From positions 248,001 through 312,000 of the forward strand of contig NZ_JASZYK010000007.1 in assembly GCF_030317035.1 (NCBI RefSeq): a DNA stretch of 64,000 bases, written 5' to 3'. Source of the DNA: Variovorax sp. J22G73 (lineage in GTDB: Bacteria; Pseudomonadota; Gammaproteobacteria; Burkholderiales; Burkholderiaceae_C). Below are positions 34,096-43,200 of the stretch, piece after piece. Below the pieces are notes generated by a model. The model was not told where the DNA came from. It did no database searches and saw nothing but the letters and a program-made list of their open reading frames with translations. The position numbers and the translations under genes were made by a program. Position 1 is the stretch's first letter. Each line of letters starts with the position of its first letter.

Positions 34096-35634
34096 TCAGG
34101 CCGGTTCGACCACCGCCGCCGGGGCGGTTGCGGCCACCGGGGCTGCAGGTGCAGGGGCGCGTGCAGGCACCGGCGCTGCAGCGGCAGCGGCAGCGGCAGC
34201 CGATGCAGTGTTGTCAGCCGCCATCCGGCTCAACGCCAGCGCCACCGTCAGCGGGTACAGCGTGCGCGCATCGCCCTCGGCGGTGTTGCTCACGGTGGTG
34301 CCGCCGGCCTCGCTCATGCAGGCCGTGCGCACCGCGTCGAGCCGGTGCGTGGGCACCATGAACGGCGAATGCGTGGTGTAGAGGATCTGGTTGCCGAAGT
34401 CGTTCTCGAAATGCGCCAACAGGTCGGCCTGCGAGTGGGCGTGCAGGTGCAGGCCGGGCTCGTCCAGCAGCAGCACGGCGGCTTGCACCGCGCCCTGGGT
34501 GTCGCCCTGGATGTCGGCCCGGGTGTCCGCAAAGAACGCGATGTAGAACGCGAAGAACCACTGGAAGCCGCGGCTGCGCTCGTTGAGGTTCACTTCCACC
34601 TCGTAGGCGTCGTCGGGGTCGGACACCAGCGTGTCCAGGTGCTGGCCGTCGAGGTTGAAGCGCACCTTCAGCGGCCGGTCCTTCCACAGCCGGCGGATCT
34701 GCGCCGTCACCACCGCGCCGGCGCGGTTGACCAGCTGGTTGCGCGTGGCCATGTCGTTCTTCTCGAGCAGCGCCTGCAGCTGGCGCGGGTCGAGCCCCGC
34801 CACCTTGCACAGCTTGCCGAAGCTGCGCTGCGCGGGCGTGCGCTGGCCCCAGCCTTCGCGCCCCAGGTACTCAGGGATGTTCTGGCGACCGGGCAGCGCG
34901 GGGTATTCGTCGACGTAGACGAAGCGCGGCAGCTTCTGCAGCACCCAGGCCCGGGCGCGGGCCAGCGCGGGCGCGTCGTTGGCGATGGCCAGGGCCATGT
35001 CCTCGAGCTCGGCCAGCATCTGCTCCTGCTTGTCGCTCAGCTCGGCGCCGGCCACGGCCAGCGCCTTGCGCAGCGCCTGCGCCGCCTGCACCGCGCCGGC
35101 GGACCAGCGGATGTAGTCGGGGCTCATGATCATCGCGGCGTCGAAGGTGTCGGCCTCCTGCTCGAGCAGGGCCTTGGCTTCTTCGGCGACTTTCTCCGCG
35201 GCGGCCTTCACGGCCGGCACGATCTTGCGCACCTTGGCCTTGATGTCGCTCACGTCCAGCGACAGCGCCGCCAGGCCTTCGAGCCCGGCCTGGCGCACCG
35301 CGGCGTAGCCCCGGCTCGCGGTGACGTGGCGCACGCCGGCCGCGCGCGGCAGCATCTCGGCGAGCACGGCCTGCTCGGCCTCGTCCAGCGCCCAGCGCGT
35401 GAACACCACCGGCGTGTCGCCCGTGCACTCGTCGAGGCGGCGGTGCCGCGGAAAGTCCTTGATGGGGCTGAGTTCGGCCAGGCCCTCGGTGGGGTTCAGG
35501 CTGTGGAGCGCGCGCAGCAGGTTCGATTTGCCGCTGTCATTTCGACCGAGGATCGCCGTGATCTGCGAGGAATGGATGAGGCCGCTGTCGTTGATCGAGC
35601 GAAAGTTGGTGATCTGGAATGACGCCAAGCGCAT
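34096..35634 (-). CDS. OLD/RecF-like AAA ATPase
   Basis: A 512-residue SMC-type ATPase. N-terminus MRLASFQITNFRSINDSGLI is the usual start, followed by Walker A ILGRNDSGKSNLLRAL. A long helical middle (KVAEEAKALLEQEADTF, ELSDKQEQMLAELEDMALA) precedes the signature-containing C-part and Walker B VLLLDEPGLHLHAHSQADLLAHFE with the following ILYTTHSPFMVP. I see no TOPRIM nuclease motif after it, so it is not a full OLD nuclease. The last ~40 residues are low-complexity Ala/Pro. Stands alone, with no evident partner; a defence or repair role is possible but unproven. Confidence 0.75.
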   Translation of the reverse strand: MRLASFQITNFRSINDSGLIHSSQITAILGRNDSGKSNLLRALHSLNPTEGLAELSPIKDFPRHRRLDECTGDTPVVFTRWALDEAEQAVLAEMLPRAAGVRHVTASRGYAAVRQAGLEGLAALSLDVSDIKAKVRKIVPAVKAAAEKVAEEAKALLEQEADTFDAAMIMSPDYIRWSAGAVQAAQALRKALAVAGAELSDKQEQMLAELEDMALAIANDAPALARARAWVLQKLPRFVYVDEYPALPGRQNIPEYLGREGWGQRTPAQRSFGKLCKVAGLDPRQLQALLEKNDMATRNQLVNRAGAVVTAQIRRLWKDRPLKVRFNLDGQHLDTLVSDPDDAYEVEVNLNERSRGFQWFFAFYIAFFADTRADIQGDTQGAVQAAVLLLDEPGLHLHAHSQADLLAHFENDFGNQILYTTHSPFMVPTHRLDAVRTACMSEAGGTTVSNTAEGDARTLYPLTVALALSRMAADNTASAAAAAAAAAPVPARAPAPAAPVAATAPAAVVEPA

Positions 35635-35659
35635 GCAGGGGTTTCTTTTCTGAATTGGA

Positions 35660-35697
35660 TACGGGGTCGGGGAATGTATTGCATCCCCGACCCCGTA
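35660..35697. repeat. Perfect 14-bp inverted repeat in a short intergenic gap
   Basis: TACGGGGTCGGGGA (35660-35673) and its exact complement (35684-35697) flank a 10-nt loop. It lies between the FtsX-like permease gene and the ATPase gene on the minus strand. No T-run follows on either strand, so it is a weak candidate for a terminator; it could be an operator or an mRNA hairpin before the ATPase start. Confidence 0.7.
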
Positions 35698-35730
35698 CAG
35701 CCCCGACCGCCGCCCCGGCGCAGAAAAAAA

Positions 35731-38247
35731 TTACTCGGCCGCGCGCCGCAGCGTGTCCACCACCGGGCGGCGCAGCACGTCGCGCAGGCCCCACCATCCG
35801 GCGCCCAGCGCCAGCACGGCGCCGGCCAGCGCGCCGGCCACCGGCACCAGCGGAGAAGCGGTCCAGGTGAACTCGAACACATAGCGCGCCAGCGCCCAGC
35901 CGATCACCGAGGCCACGATGCTCGCCAGGAAGCCCGCGAGCAGCCCCACGCCCGCCAGCTCCGCGCGCTGCACCTGGCGCAGCAGGCTGGCGCGCGCGCC
36001 CACCGCGCGCATCACCGCGAACTCGCGCGCGCGTTCTTCACGCGTGGCCGTCACGGCCGCGAACAGCACCACCAGCCCGGCGGCCAGCGTGAAGCCGAAC
36101 AGGAACTCGACCGCGCGAATCACCTGGTCGAGCACGCGCTGCACCTGGTTGATGGTGGCGCTCATGTCGACGTTGGTCACGTTGGGGTAGCTGCGCACCA
36201 GCGCGTTGTCGAAGCCGCGCGTCTCGGGCGCGCGGAAGGCGCCCATGTAGGTCACCGGCACGTCGGCCAGCGAGGCCACCGTGTACATCACGAAGAAGTT
36301 GGCGTGCAGCGAACCCCAGTCGACCTTGCGCAGCGAGGTGACGCGCGCGTCGTTCTGCATGCCGCCGATGTCGAAGCGCAGCGTGTCGCCCAGCTTCAGG
36401 CCCAGCGTTTCGGCCAGGCCCTCTTCCACGCTCACCTCGCCGGCCGCGCCGGGCGTCCACTTGCCGGCCGTGATGGCGTTGTGCTCGGGCGCCTGCACCG
36501 CGTTGCTCAGGTTGAACTCGCGGTCGACCAGGCGCTTGGCGCGGTCTTCGGCGTAGTCGTCGGGCGTCACCGGCTTGTCGTTGATGGCGACCAGGCGGCC
36601 GCGAATCATCGGGTACCAGTCGAACTTGCCCACGCCCGCGTCGCGCAGCGACTTCTGGAAGGCGTCGCTCTGGTCGGGCATGACGTTGATGACGAAGCGG
36701 TTCGGCGCGTCGGGCGGCGTGGCCTGGCGCCAGCTGGCCACCAGGTCGGTGCGCAGCAGCACCAGCAGGACCAGCGCCAGCAGGCCCACCGACAGCGCGC
36801 TGACCTGCACCACCGCGTAGGCCGGCCGCGCCGAAATCTGCCGCGTGGCCAGCACCAGCCAGCGCGGCGCGGTGGTTTCGTTCACGCTGCGGCGCAGCAC
36901 CTTCACCGCCAGCCAGCTCAAGAGCGCGAACACGGCCACCGCGCCGGCGAAGCCGCCGACCGCGATCAGCCCCAGCTTGATGTCGCTGCTGGCCGCCATC
37001 AGCAAGGCCGCGAAGCCCGCCACGCCCACGCCCAGCACCGCGAGCGAGGCCGGCTTGAGCCCGCCCACGTCGCGCCGGATGACGCGCAGCGGCGGCACCT
37101 TGGCCAGCTGCAGCACCGGCGGCAGGCCGAAGGCGAACAGCAGCGTCAGCCCCATGCCCAGGCCGAAGGCCACCGGCCACAGCGTAGCGGCCGGCAGCGC
37201 GGTTTCGACCAGTCCGGCCAGCAGCAGCACGAACACGTAGTGCACCGCGAAGCCGATGGCCACGCCCAGCCCGCTGGCCACCAGCCCGATGACCGCGAAC
37301 TCGAACGAATAGGCCATCGCGATGGTGCGCTGGCTCTGGCCCAGCACGCGCAGCATGGCGCAGTCGTCCAGGTGGCTGGCCGCGAAGCCGCGCGCGGCCA
37401 GCGCCACGGCCACGGCCGACAGCAGCGCCGCCAGCAGCGCCACCAGGCTCAGGAATTTCTCCGCGCGGTCGAGCGTCTGGCGCATTTCGGGGCGGCCGCC
37501 CTCGAAGGAGTCGAGCCGCACGCCGCGCAGCTCGCCCTTCTTGATGGAGGCCTCGGCCCAGTCGGTGAAGCGCTTCACCGCCAGGTCGTTGCCGGCCACC
37601 GCATAGCGGTAGCCCACGCGGCTGGCCGGCTGCACGAGCGCGGTGCGCGCCACGTCGGCCTGGTTGAGCATGACGCGCGGCGAGAAGCTCATGAAGCCCG
37701 CGCCCCGGTCGGGCTCCAGCGTGATCACGCGGCCCACGCGCAGGCCGGTGTCGCCCAGCAGCAATGTGTCGCCCACCTTCAGGCCCAGCGAGTCGAGCAG
37801 CGAGGCATCGACCCACACCTCGCCGGCCGGCGGAATGTCGCGCGTGACCGCGCCCGCGCCGTCCAGCGTGGTCGACGTCTGCAGGCTGCCGCGCAGCGGG
37901 TAGCCGGGCGCCACCGCCTTCAGCGCCACCAGCTTGCTGGCGCCGCCTTGGGCCTCTTCGGCCCGCGCCATGGTCGGAAAGCCGTAGGTGCCCGTGCCTT
38001 CCAGGCCCAGCGATTTCGCCTGCGCCACGAAGGCCTCGGGCGTGGGGTTGTCGCTGACCACCACCGCGTCGCCGCCCAGCAGCTGGCGCGCATCGCGCTT
38101 CAGCCCGCCCTGCAGGCGGTCGGCGAAGAAGCCGACGGCCGTGAGCGCGGCCACGGCCAGCAGCACGGCAACGATCAACAGGCGCAACTCGCCGGCGCGC
38201 AGGTCGCGCCAGAGCGTGCGCCAACCCAGGCGGAGGGAGGCATTCAT
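35731..38247 (-). CDS. FtsX-like ABC transporter permease (YbbP type)
   Basis: About 838 residues. Architecture of a double MacB/FtsX permease: N-terminal helix (LRLLIVAVLLAVAALTAVGFF), large periplasmic domain, three helices (LSLVALLAALLSAVAVALAARGF onward), second helix group in the middle, a second periplasmic domain (LRFDIGGMQNDARVTSL), and a last three-helix bundle with FTLAAGLVVLFAAVTATREERAREFAVMRAVGA. Similar E. coli YbbP works with the ATPase YbbA; no ATPase gene is adjacent here. Start MNASLRLGWRTLWRDLRAGELR fits the family; longer in-frame extensions lack support. Confidence 0.85.
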   Translation of the reverse strand: MNASLRLGWRTLWRDLRAGELRLLIVAVLLAVAALTAVGFFADRLQGGLKRDARQLLGGDAVVVSDNPTPEAFVAQAKSLGLEGTGTYGFPTMARAEEAQGGASKLVALKAVAPGYPLRGSLQTSTTLDGAGAVTRDIPPAGEVWVDASLLDSLGLKVGDTLLLGDTGLRVGRVITLEPDRGAGFMSFSPRVMLNQADVARTALVQPASRVGYRYAVAGNDLAVKRFTDWAEASIKKGELRGVRLDSFEGGRPEMRQTLDRAEKFLSLVALLAALLSAVAVALAARGFAASHLDDCAMLRVLGQSQRTIAMAYSFEFAVIGLVASGLGVAIGFAVHYVFVLLLAGLVETALPAATLWPVAFGLGMGLTLLFAFGLPPVLQLAKVPPLRVIRRDVGGLKPASLAVLGVGVAGFAALLMAASSDIKLGLIAVGGFAGAVAVFALLSWLAVKVLRRSVNETTAPRWLVLATRQISARPAYAVVQVSALSVGLLALVLLVLLRTDLVASWRQATPPDAPNRFVINVMPDQSDAFQKSLRDAGVGKFDWYPMIRGRLVAINDKPVTPDDYAEDRAKRLVDREFNLSNAVQAPEHNAITAGKWTPGAAGEVSVEEGLAETLGLKLGDTLRFDIGGMQNDARVTSLRKVDWGSLHANFFVMYTVASLADVPVTYMGAFRAPETRGFDNALVRSYPNVTNVDMSATINQVQRVLDQVIRAVEFLFGFTLAAGLVVLFAAVTATREERAREFAVMRAVGARASLLRQVQRAELAGVGLLAGFLASIVASVIGWALARYVFEFTWTASPLVPVAGALAGAVLALGAGWWGLRDVLRRPVVDTLRRAAE

Positions 38248-38458
38248 GGCCGCGACGATAGCCGAGAGCCCCGCACACGGCGGCATCCAAGGGTTATTGC
38301 CAAGCGATTGCAGGCCTTGGCCTACTTGATCGCACCAGAACGCTGCCGCATGATGCAAAAAACACCTTGCGGCACCCACGGGGCCTCGTCTTGCCGGCGC
38401 AGCGGGTGAACAGAACAACATTCCACTGCCTGGCCATCCTTTCCCCGAAGGAGTGTCG

Positions 38459-38800
38459 ATGCCGAGAAGTCAGCGCCTGCCAACCCTGGGCCCCTGCCTT
38501 GCAGCGTGCCTGGCCCTGGGCCTCCTGCTGAGCGCCTGCGACCCCAAGCCAACTGCGACGGCCACTTCCACTTCCAGCCCCACGGCGAAGGCGCCCGAAG
38601 CCTCCGCAGGCCAGTCCGGCGCCAGCCCGAGCGGCATCAAGCCCGCCGACTCCGGCGACAAGGTCGACGAATCCACCGCCCACAAGGGCCCTTCCGAGGG
38701 CGGCGCGGCCGTCGGCGGCATGAGCGGGCCGAACGGGGGCGGTGCGGCAGGCGGTGCGGCGCCCGCGCCGAGCGGCGGCGACGGCACGGCCCCGAAGTAG
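38459..38800 (+). CDS. Small predicted lipoprotein, low-complexity
   Basis: About 113 residues. ATG 38459 follows AAGGAG by 5 nt. Lipoprotein signal with lipobox LSAC at residues ~26-29, then a mature part made almost wholly of Thr/Ser/Ala/Gly/Pro (TATATSTSSPTAKAPEASAG, GGAAVGGMSGPNGGG). No fold or motif can be recognised. It lies 100 bp before the formate dehydrogenase operon on the same strand; whether it is co-transcribed is not clear. Function unknown. Confidence 0.6.
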   Translation: MPRSQRLPTLGPCLAACLALGLLLSACDPKPTATATSTSSPTAKAPEASAGQSGASPSGIKPADSGDKVDESTAHKGPSEGGAAVGGMSGPNGGGAAGGAAPAPSGGDGTAPK

Positions 38801-38900
38801 CTGCACACCAAGAGAACAAGAGAACCCAGCCCCAGTTTCCCCACGCAAAGAAGAAGCTCCCGATGAAACACCCCACTTCAGCGATGCAGGAGGTCAGGTC

Positions 38901-41900
38901 ATGGACATGAACCGCCGGCAATTCTTCCGCGTCAGCAGCGCGGGGCTGGTCGGCTCCAGCATCGTGGCGCTCGGCTTCTCGCCGACCGCCGCGCTGGCCG
39001 AGGCCCGCAACTTCAAGCTCGCGCGCACCACCGAGACGCGCAACACCTGCCCCTACTGCTCGGTGGGCTGCGGGCTCATCATGTACAGCCTGGGCGACAA
39101 GGCGAAGAACGTGGTGTCCGACATCCTGCACATCGAGGGCGACGCCGACCACCCCGTCAACCGCGGCACCCTGTGCCCCAAGGGCGCGGGCCTGCTCGAC
39201 TTCGTGCACAGCCCCAACCGCCTGAAGTACCCCGAGGTGCGCGAGGCCGGCAGCATGGAGTGGAAGCGCATCGGCTGGGACGACGCGCTCGACCGCATCG
39301 CCAAGCTGCTCAAGGCCGACCGCGACGCCAACTTCCAGACCACCAACGCCGACGGCAAGACCGTCAACCGATGGACCAGCTCCGGCATGCTGTGCGCGTC
39401 GGCCTCCTCCAACGAAACGGGCTACATCACCCACAAGGCATTCCGCTCGACCGGAATGCTGGTGTTCGACAACCAGGCACGCGTCTGACACGGACCCACG
39501 GTGGCCAGTCTGGCCCCGACGTTCGGCAGAGGCGCAATGACCAACCACTGGCAGGACATCCAGAACGCGGACGTCGTGCTGATCATGGGCGGCAACGCGG
39601 CGGAGGCGCACCCCTGCGGCTTCAAGTGGGTGATCGAGGCCAAGAAGCAGAACAAGGCACGCCTGGTGGTGGTCGACCCGCGCTTCACGCGCTCGGCCGC
39701 CATGGCCGACTACTACGCGCCGGTGCGCGCGGGCTCGGACATCGCGTTTCTCGCGGGCGTCATCAACTACCTGCTGGGCAACGAGAAGATCCAGACCGAG
39801 TACGTGCGCAACTACACCAACGCGCCGTTCATCGTGGGGCCCGACTACAAGTTCGAGGACGGCATCTTCAGCGGCTACAACGCCGAGAAGCGCAACTACG
39901 ACCCCAAGTCGTGGAACTACGCGCTCGACGACGCCGGCATGGCGAAGGTCGACATGACCATGCAGGACCCGCAGTGCGTGCTGCAGGTCATGAAGCGCCA
40001 CTACGCGCGCTACACGCCCGAGATGGTGAGCCGCATCACGGGCACGCCGCAGGACAAGTTCCTGAAGGTGTGCGAGTACATCGCGAGCACCAGCACGTCC
40101 ACGCGCACCATGACCATCATGTACGCGCTGGGCTGGACGCAGCACAGCCAGGGCTCGCAGATGATCCGCACCGGCGCCATCGTGCAGCTGCTGCTGGGCA
40201 ACATCGGTGTAGCCGGCGGCGGCATGAACGCGCTGCGCGGGCACAGCAACATCCAGGGGCTGACCGACCTGGGGCTGCTGTCGAACTCGCTGCCGGGCTA
40301 CATGTCGCTGGCGCGTGACAGCGAGCAGACGCTGGAGGACTACTACAAGACCCGCGCCCTGAAACCGCTGCGCCCCAACCAGATGAGCTACTGGCAGAAC
40401 TACCCGAAGTTCTTCGTCAGCATGCAGAAGTCGTGGTGGGGCGACGCGGCCACCGCGCAGAACGACTGGGGCTTTCACTACCTGCCCAAGATCGACAAGC
40501 TCTACGACGTGCTGCAGGCCTTCGAGCTGATGAACCTGGGCAAGCTCAACGGCTACATCTGCCAGGGCTTCAACCCGGTGGGCTCGTTCCCGGACAAGAA
40601 GAAGATCGTCGACGGGCTCTCCAAGCTCAAGTTCCTGGTCACCATCGACCCGCTGGTGACCGAGACCAGCGAGTTCTGGCGCAACTTCGGCGAGTTCAAC
40701 GACGTGAAGACGGCCGACATCCAGACCACGGTGTTCCGCCTGCCCTCGACCTGCTTCGCGGAAGAAGACGGCTCGCTCACCAACTCCAGCCGCTGGCTGC
40801 AGTGGCACTGGAAGGGCGCGGAGCCGCCCGGCGAGGCCAAGGGCGACATCGAGATCGTGGCGAGCCTGTTCAACCGCATGCGCCAGGCGTACATCAAGGA
40901 CGGCGGGGCGTACCCCGACCCGATCGTCAAGCTGACCTGGCCCTACAAGATTCCCGACTCGCCTTCCGCGCAGGAACTGGCGATGGAATACAACGGCCGC
41001 GCGCTCACCGACCTGCTCGACGCCAAAGACCCGAGCAAGCCGCCGACCGCGAAAGCCGGCGAGCAGCTCTCGGGTTTCGGCCTGCTGCGCGACGACGGCA
41101 GCACCGCCAGCGGCTGCTGGATCTACAGCGGCGCGTGGACGCAGGCCGGCAACCAGATGGCGCGGCGCGACAACGCCGACCCGTACGGCATCGGCCAGGC
41201 GCTGAACTGGGCGTGGGCCTGGCCGGCGAACCGGCGCATCCTGTACAACGGCGCCTCCACCGACCCGACCACGGGCAAGCCCTGGATCGCCAGGCGCAAG
41301 CTCATCGCGTGGGACGGCAAGCAGTGGACCGGCTCGGACATTCCCGACATCCGGCCCGACGCCAACCCGATGGAGGCCGACGCGGTGCGCCCCTTCATCA
41401 TGACGGCCGAGGGCGTGGCGCGGCTCTTCGCGCCCACGGGCATGGCCGAAGGGCCGCTGCCGGAGCACTACGAGCCCTTCGAGTCGCCGCTGGTGAACAA
41501 CCTGATGCACCCGAACAACGCGGTGGCGCGCGCCAACCCGGCGGCGCGCATCTTCAAGGGCGACCTCGAGCGGCTGGGCGTGCCGGCGGACTTTCCGTAC
41601 GTGGCCACCAGCTACCGGCTGACCGAGCACTTCCACTACTGGACGAAGAACGTGCGCACCTCGGCCATCATCCAGCCGCAGCAGTTCGTGGAGATCGGCG
41701 AGGAGCTCGCGAAGGACAAGGGCATCGCGCACGGCGACATGGTCAAGGTGTGGAGCAAGCGCGGCCACATCAAGGCGGTGGCGGTGGTGACCAAGCGCAT
41801 CGTCGGGCTGCAGGTGGACGGGCGCACGGTGCACACCGTGGGGCTGCCCAACCACTGGGGCTTCGTGGGCATCGCGAAGCCGGGGTACCTGGTGAACACG

Positions 41901-41978
41901 CTCACGCCGTTCGTGGGGGATGCGAACACGCAGACGCCGGAGTACAAGTCGTTCACTGTGAATATCGAGAAGGCGTGA
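38901..41978 (+). CDS. fdnG: Formate dehydrogenase-N, alpha subunit, selenocysteine-containing (UGA read through)
   Basis: About 1025 residues when the in-frame TGA at 39486-39488 is read as selenocysteine; it falls at codon 196, the same residue as Sec196 of E. coli FdnG. Catalyses formate oxidation at a Mo/W-bis-MGD centre with one [4Fe-4S] cluster. Tat signal NRRQFFRVSSAGLVGSS; cluster motif CPYCSVGCGL with a later Cys in LCPKGAG; context NQARV-Sec-HGPTVASLAPTFGRG is nearly invariant; GHSNIQGLTDLG and RLPSTCFAEEDGS follow. Exported folded by Tat to the periplasmic side. AGGAGGT is 7 nt before ATG. Without Sec insertion the product would stop at 195 residues. Confidence 0.96.
39486..39520 (+). 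promoter_or_regulatory. Selenocysteine UGA codon and bSECIS-like hairpin
   Basis: The TGA at 39486-39488 is in frame in fdnG. About 14 nt downstream lies an apical hairpin GGCC (39503-39506), loop AGTCT (39507-39511), GGCC (39512-39515), the place and loop type of the bacterial SECIS recognised by SelB; the E. coli fdnG hairpin has the same AGUCU loop. The lower stem is less regular. selA, selB, selC and selD all lie downstream in this window, so the decoding machinery is present. Confidence 0.9.
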
Positions 41979-42016
41979 GATGAAGCAGCTTCTCGACACA
42001 CTCGATGCCCTGGTCT

Positions 42017-42136
42017 TTCTCCCTCCCCCGCTGGGGGAGGGCCGGGGTGGGGGCACGACGGCCTCCACGACCACGCGGCGCCTCATCGAAGGCCTGCCCC
42101 CATCCCCGCCTTCCCCCAGAGGGGGAAGGAGCAAGA
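42017..42136. repeat. REP/BIME-like element between fdnG and fdnH
   Basis: A ~120-bp paired-hairpin element of the class at 8808 and 46374: CTCCCTCCCCC / GGGGGAGGG hairpin, GCCGGGGTGGGGGCACGACGG, spacer, then GGCCTGCCCCCATCCCCGCC and CTTCCCCC / GGGGGAAGG. An unbroken 58-codon frame runs from an ATG at 41980, one base after the fdnG stop, to a TGA overlapping the fdnH ATG at 42156. I regard it as repeat-derived, not a protein gene. Confidence 0.8.
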
Positions 42137-42155
42137 CCCCGAACCGGAGCCGCTG

Positions 42156-43190
42156 ATGTCCTCCCTCCAGACCCTCGACATCGCCGCCCGCTCGGCCACC
42201 ACCACGCCTTCGCCCGACATCCGCCACCGGCCGCAGGTGCAGGAAGTGGCCAAGCTCATCGACGTGTCCACCTGCATCGGCTGCAAGGCCTGCCAGGTCG
42301 CGTGCATGCAATGGAACGACCTGCGCGACGAGGTCGGCACCAACCACGGCACCTACGACAACCCGGTCGACCTCACGCCCTCGTCATGGACGGTGATGAA
42401 GTTCTCCGAGGTCGAGCCCGAGGCCGGCAAGCTCGAGTGGCTGATCCGCAAGGACGGCTGCATGCACTGCGACGACCCCGGCTGCCTGAAGTCGTGCCCC
42501 TCGCCGGGCGCCATCGTCAAGTACGCCAACGGCATCGTCGACTTCATCAGCGAGCACTGCGTGGGCTGCGGCAACTGCGTCACCGGCTGCCCCTTCGACG
42601 TGCCGCGCATCAGCAAGGCCGACAACAAGGCCTACAAGTGCTCGCTGTGCTCCGACCGCGTGGGCGTGGGCCTGGAGCCGGCCTGCGTCAAGGCCTGTCC
42701 GACCGGCGCGCTGCACTTCGGCACCAAGGAAGACATGCACGAGTACGCCTCGGAGCGCATCGTCGACCTGAAGGACCGCGGCTTCGCCAACGCCGGCGTG
42801 TACGACCCGGCCGGCGTGGGCGGCACCCACGTGATGTACGTGCTGCAGCACGCCGACCGCCCGGGCCTGTACGCCGGCCTGCCCAAGGACCCGCGCATCA
42901 GCCCGCTGGTGTCGCTGTGGAAGGGCGTGGCCAAGCCGCTGGCCATGGTCGCGATGATCGGCGCGGTGGTCGGCAGCTTCTTCCACTACATGAAGGCCGG
43001 CCCCATCGAGCCGAAGGAAGACCACCCCGACGCCGACCGCGACGGCCGGCCCGACGACGTGATGGTGATCGAGGCACCGCCGCCGGTGCGCCCGGGGGAA
43101 CCCCCGCCCCCATGGGCCGCGACACCCGCGATACCGGCTACACCCGGAACAGCGCCGCCGCCCCCGCCGCCCCCACCGCCCCGTGCATGA
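42156..43190 (+). CDS. fdnH: Formate dehydrogenase-N, beta (iron-sulfur) subunit
   Basis: A 344-residue electron-transfer subunit carrying four [4Fe-4S] clusters from FdnG to the haem subunit. Cys motifs in order: DVSTCIGCKACQVACMQWN, GCMHCDDPGCLKSCPSPGAI, HCVGCGNCVTGCPFDVP, and CSLCSDRVGVGLEPACVKACPTGAL. A single membrane anchor near residues 255-280 (LAMVAMIGAVVGSFFHYM). Unusually, the C-terminus beyond the anchor is a long proline-rich tail (PPPVRPGEPPPP, then a run of eight prolines) not present in the E. coli protein as I recall it. Separated from fdnG by a REP element. Confidence 0.94.
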   Translation: MSSLQTLDIAARSATTTPSPDIRHRPQVQEVAKLIDVSTCIGCKACQVACMQWNDLRDEVGTNHGTYDNPVDLTPSSWTVMKFSEVEPEAGKLEWLIRKDGCMHCDDPGCLKSCPSPGAIVKYANGIVDFISEHCVGCGNCVTGCPFDVPRISKADNKAYKCSLCSDRVGVGLEPACVKACPTGALHFGTKEDMHEYASERIVDLKDRGFANAGVYDPAGVGGTHVMYVLQHADRPGLYAGLPKDPRISPLVSLWKGVAKPLAMVAMIGAVVGSFFHYMKAGPIEPKEDHPDADRDGRPDDVMVIEAPPPVRPGEPPPPWAATPAIPATPGTAPPPPPPPPPRA

Positions 43191-43200
43191 GGAGAACGCG

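Noticed and set aside
34150..34205. GCN trinucleotide repeats at the 3' end of the OLD-like gene as a regulatory repeat
   Set aside because: They simply encode the low-complexity Ala/Pro tail and are irregular.
35660..35697. Rho-independent terminator
   Set aside because: Strong hairpin, but no T-run after it on either strand.
38901..39488. fdnG as a short protein followed by a separate long gene, i.e. a frameshift or nonsense pseudogene
   Set aside because: The TGA is exactly at the Sec position of the family, the frame continues unchanged, a SECIS-like hairpin follows, and the complete Sec machinery is downstream.
41980..42156. The 58-codon frame between fdnG and fdnH (and those at 46358-46507 and 50659-50820) as small protein genes
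   Set aside because: Most of their length is the dispersed hairpin repeat and the translations are Pro/Gly/Arg repeat products. Kept only as a junction observation.
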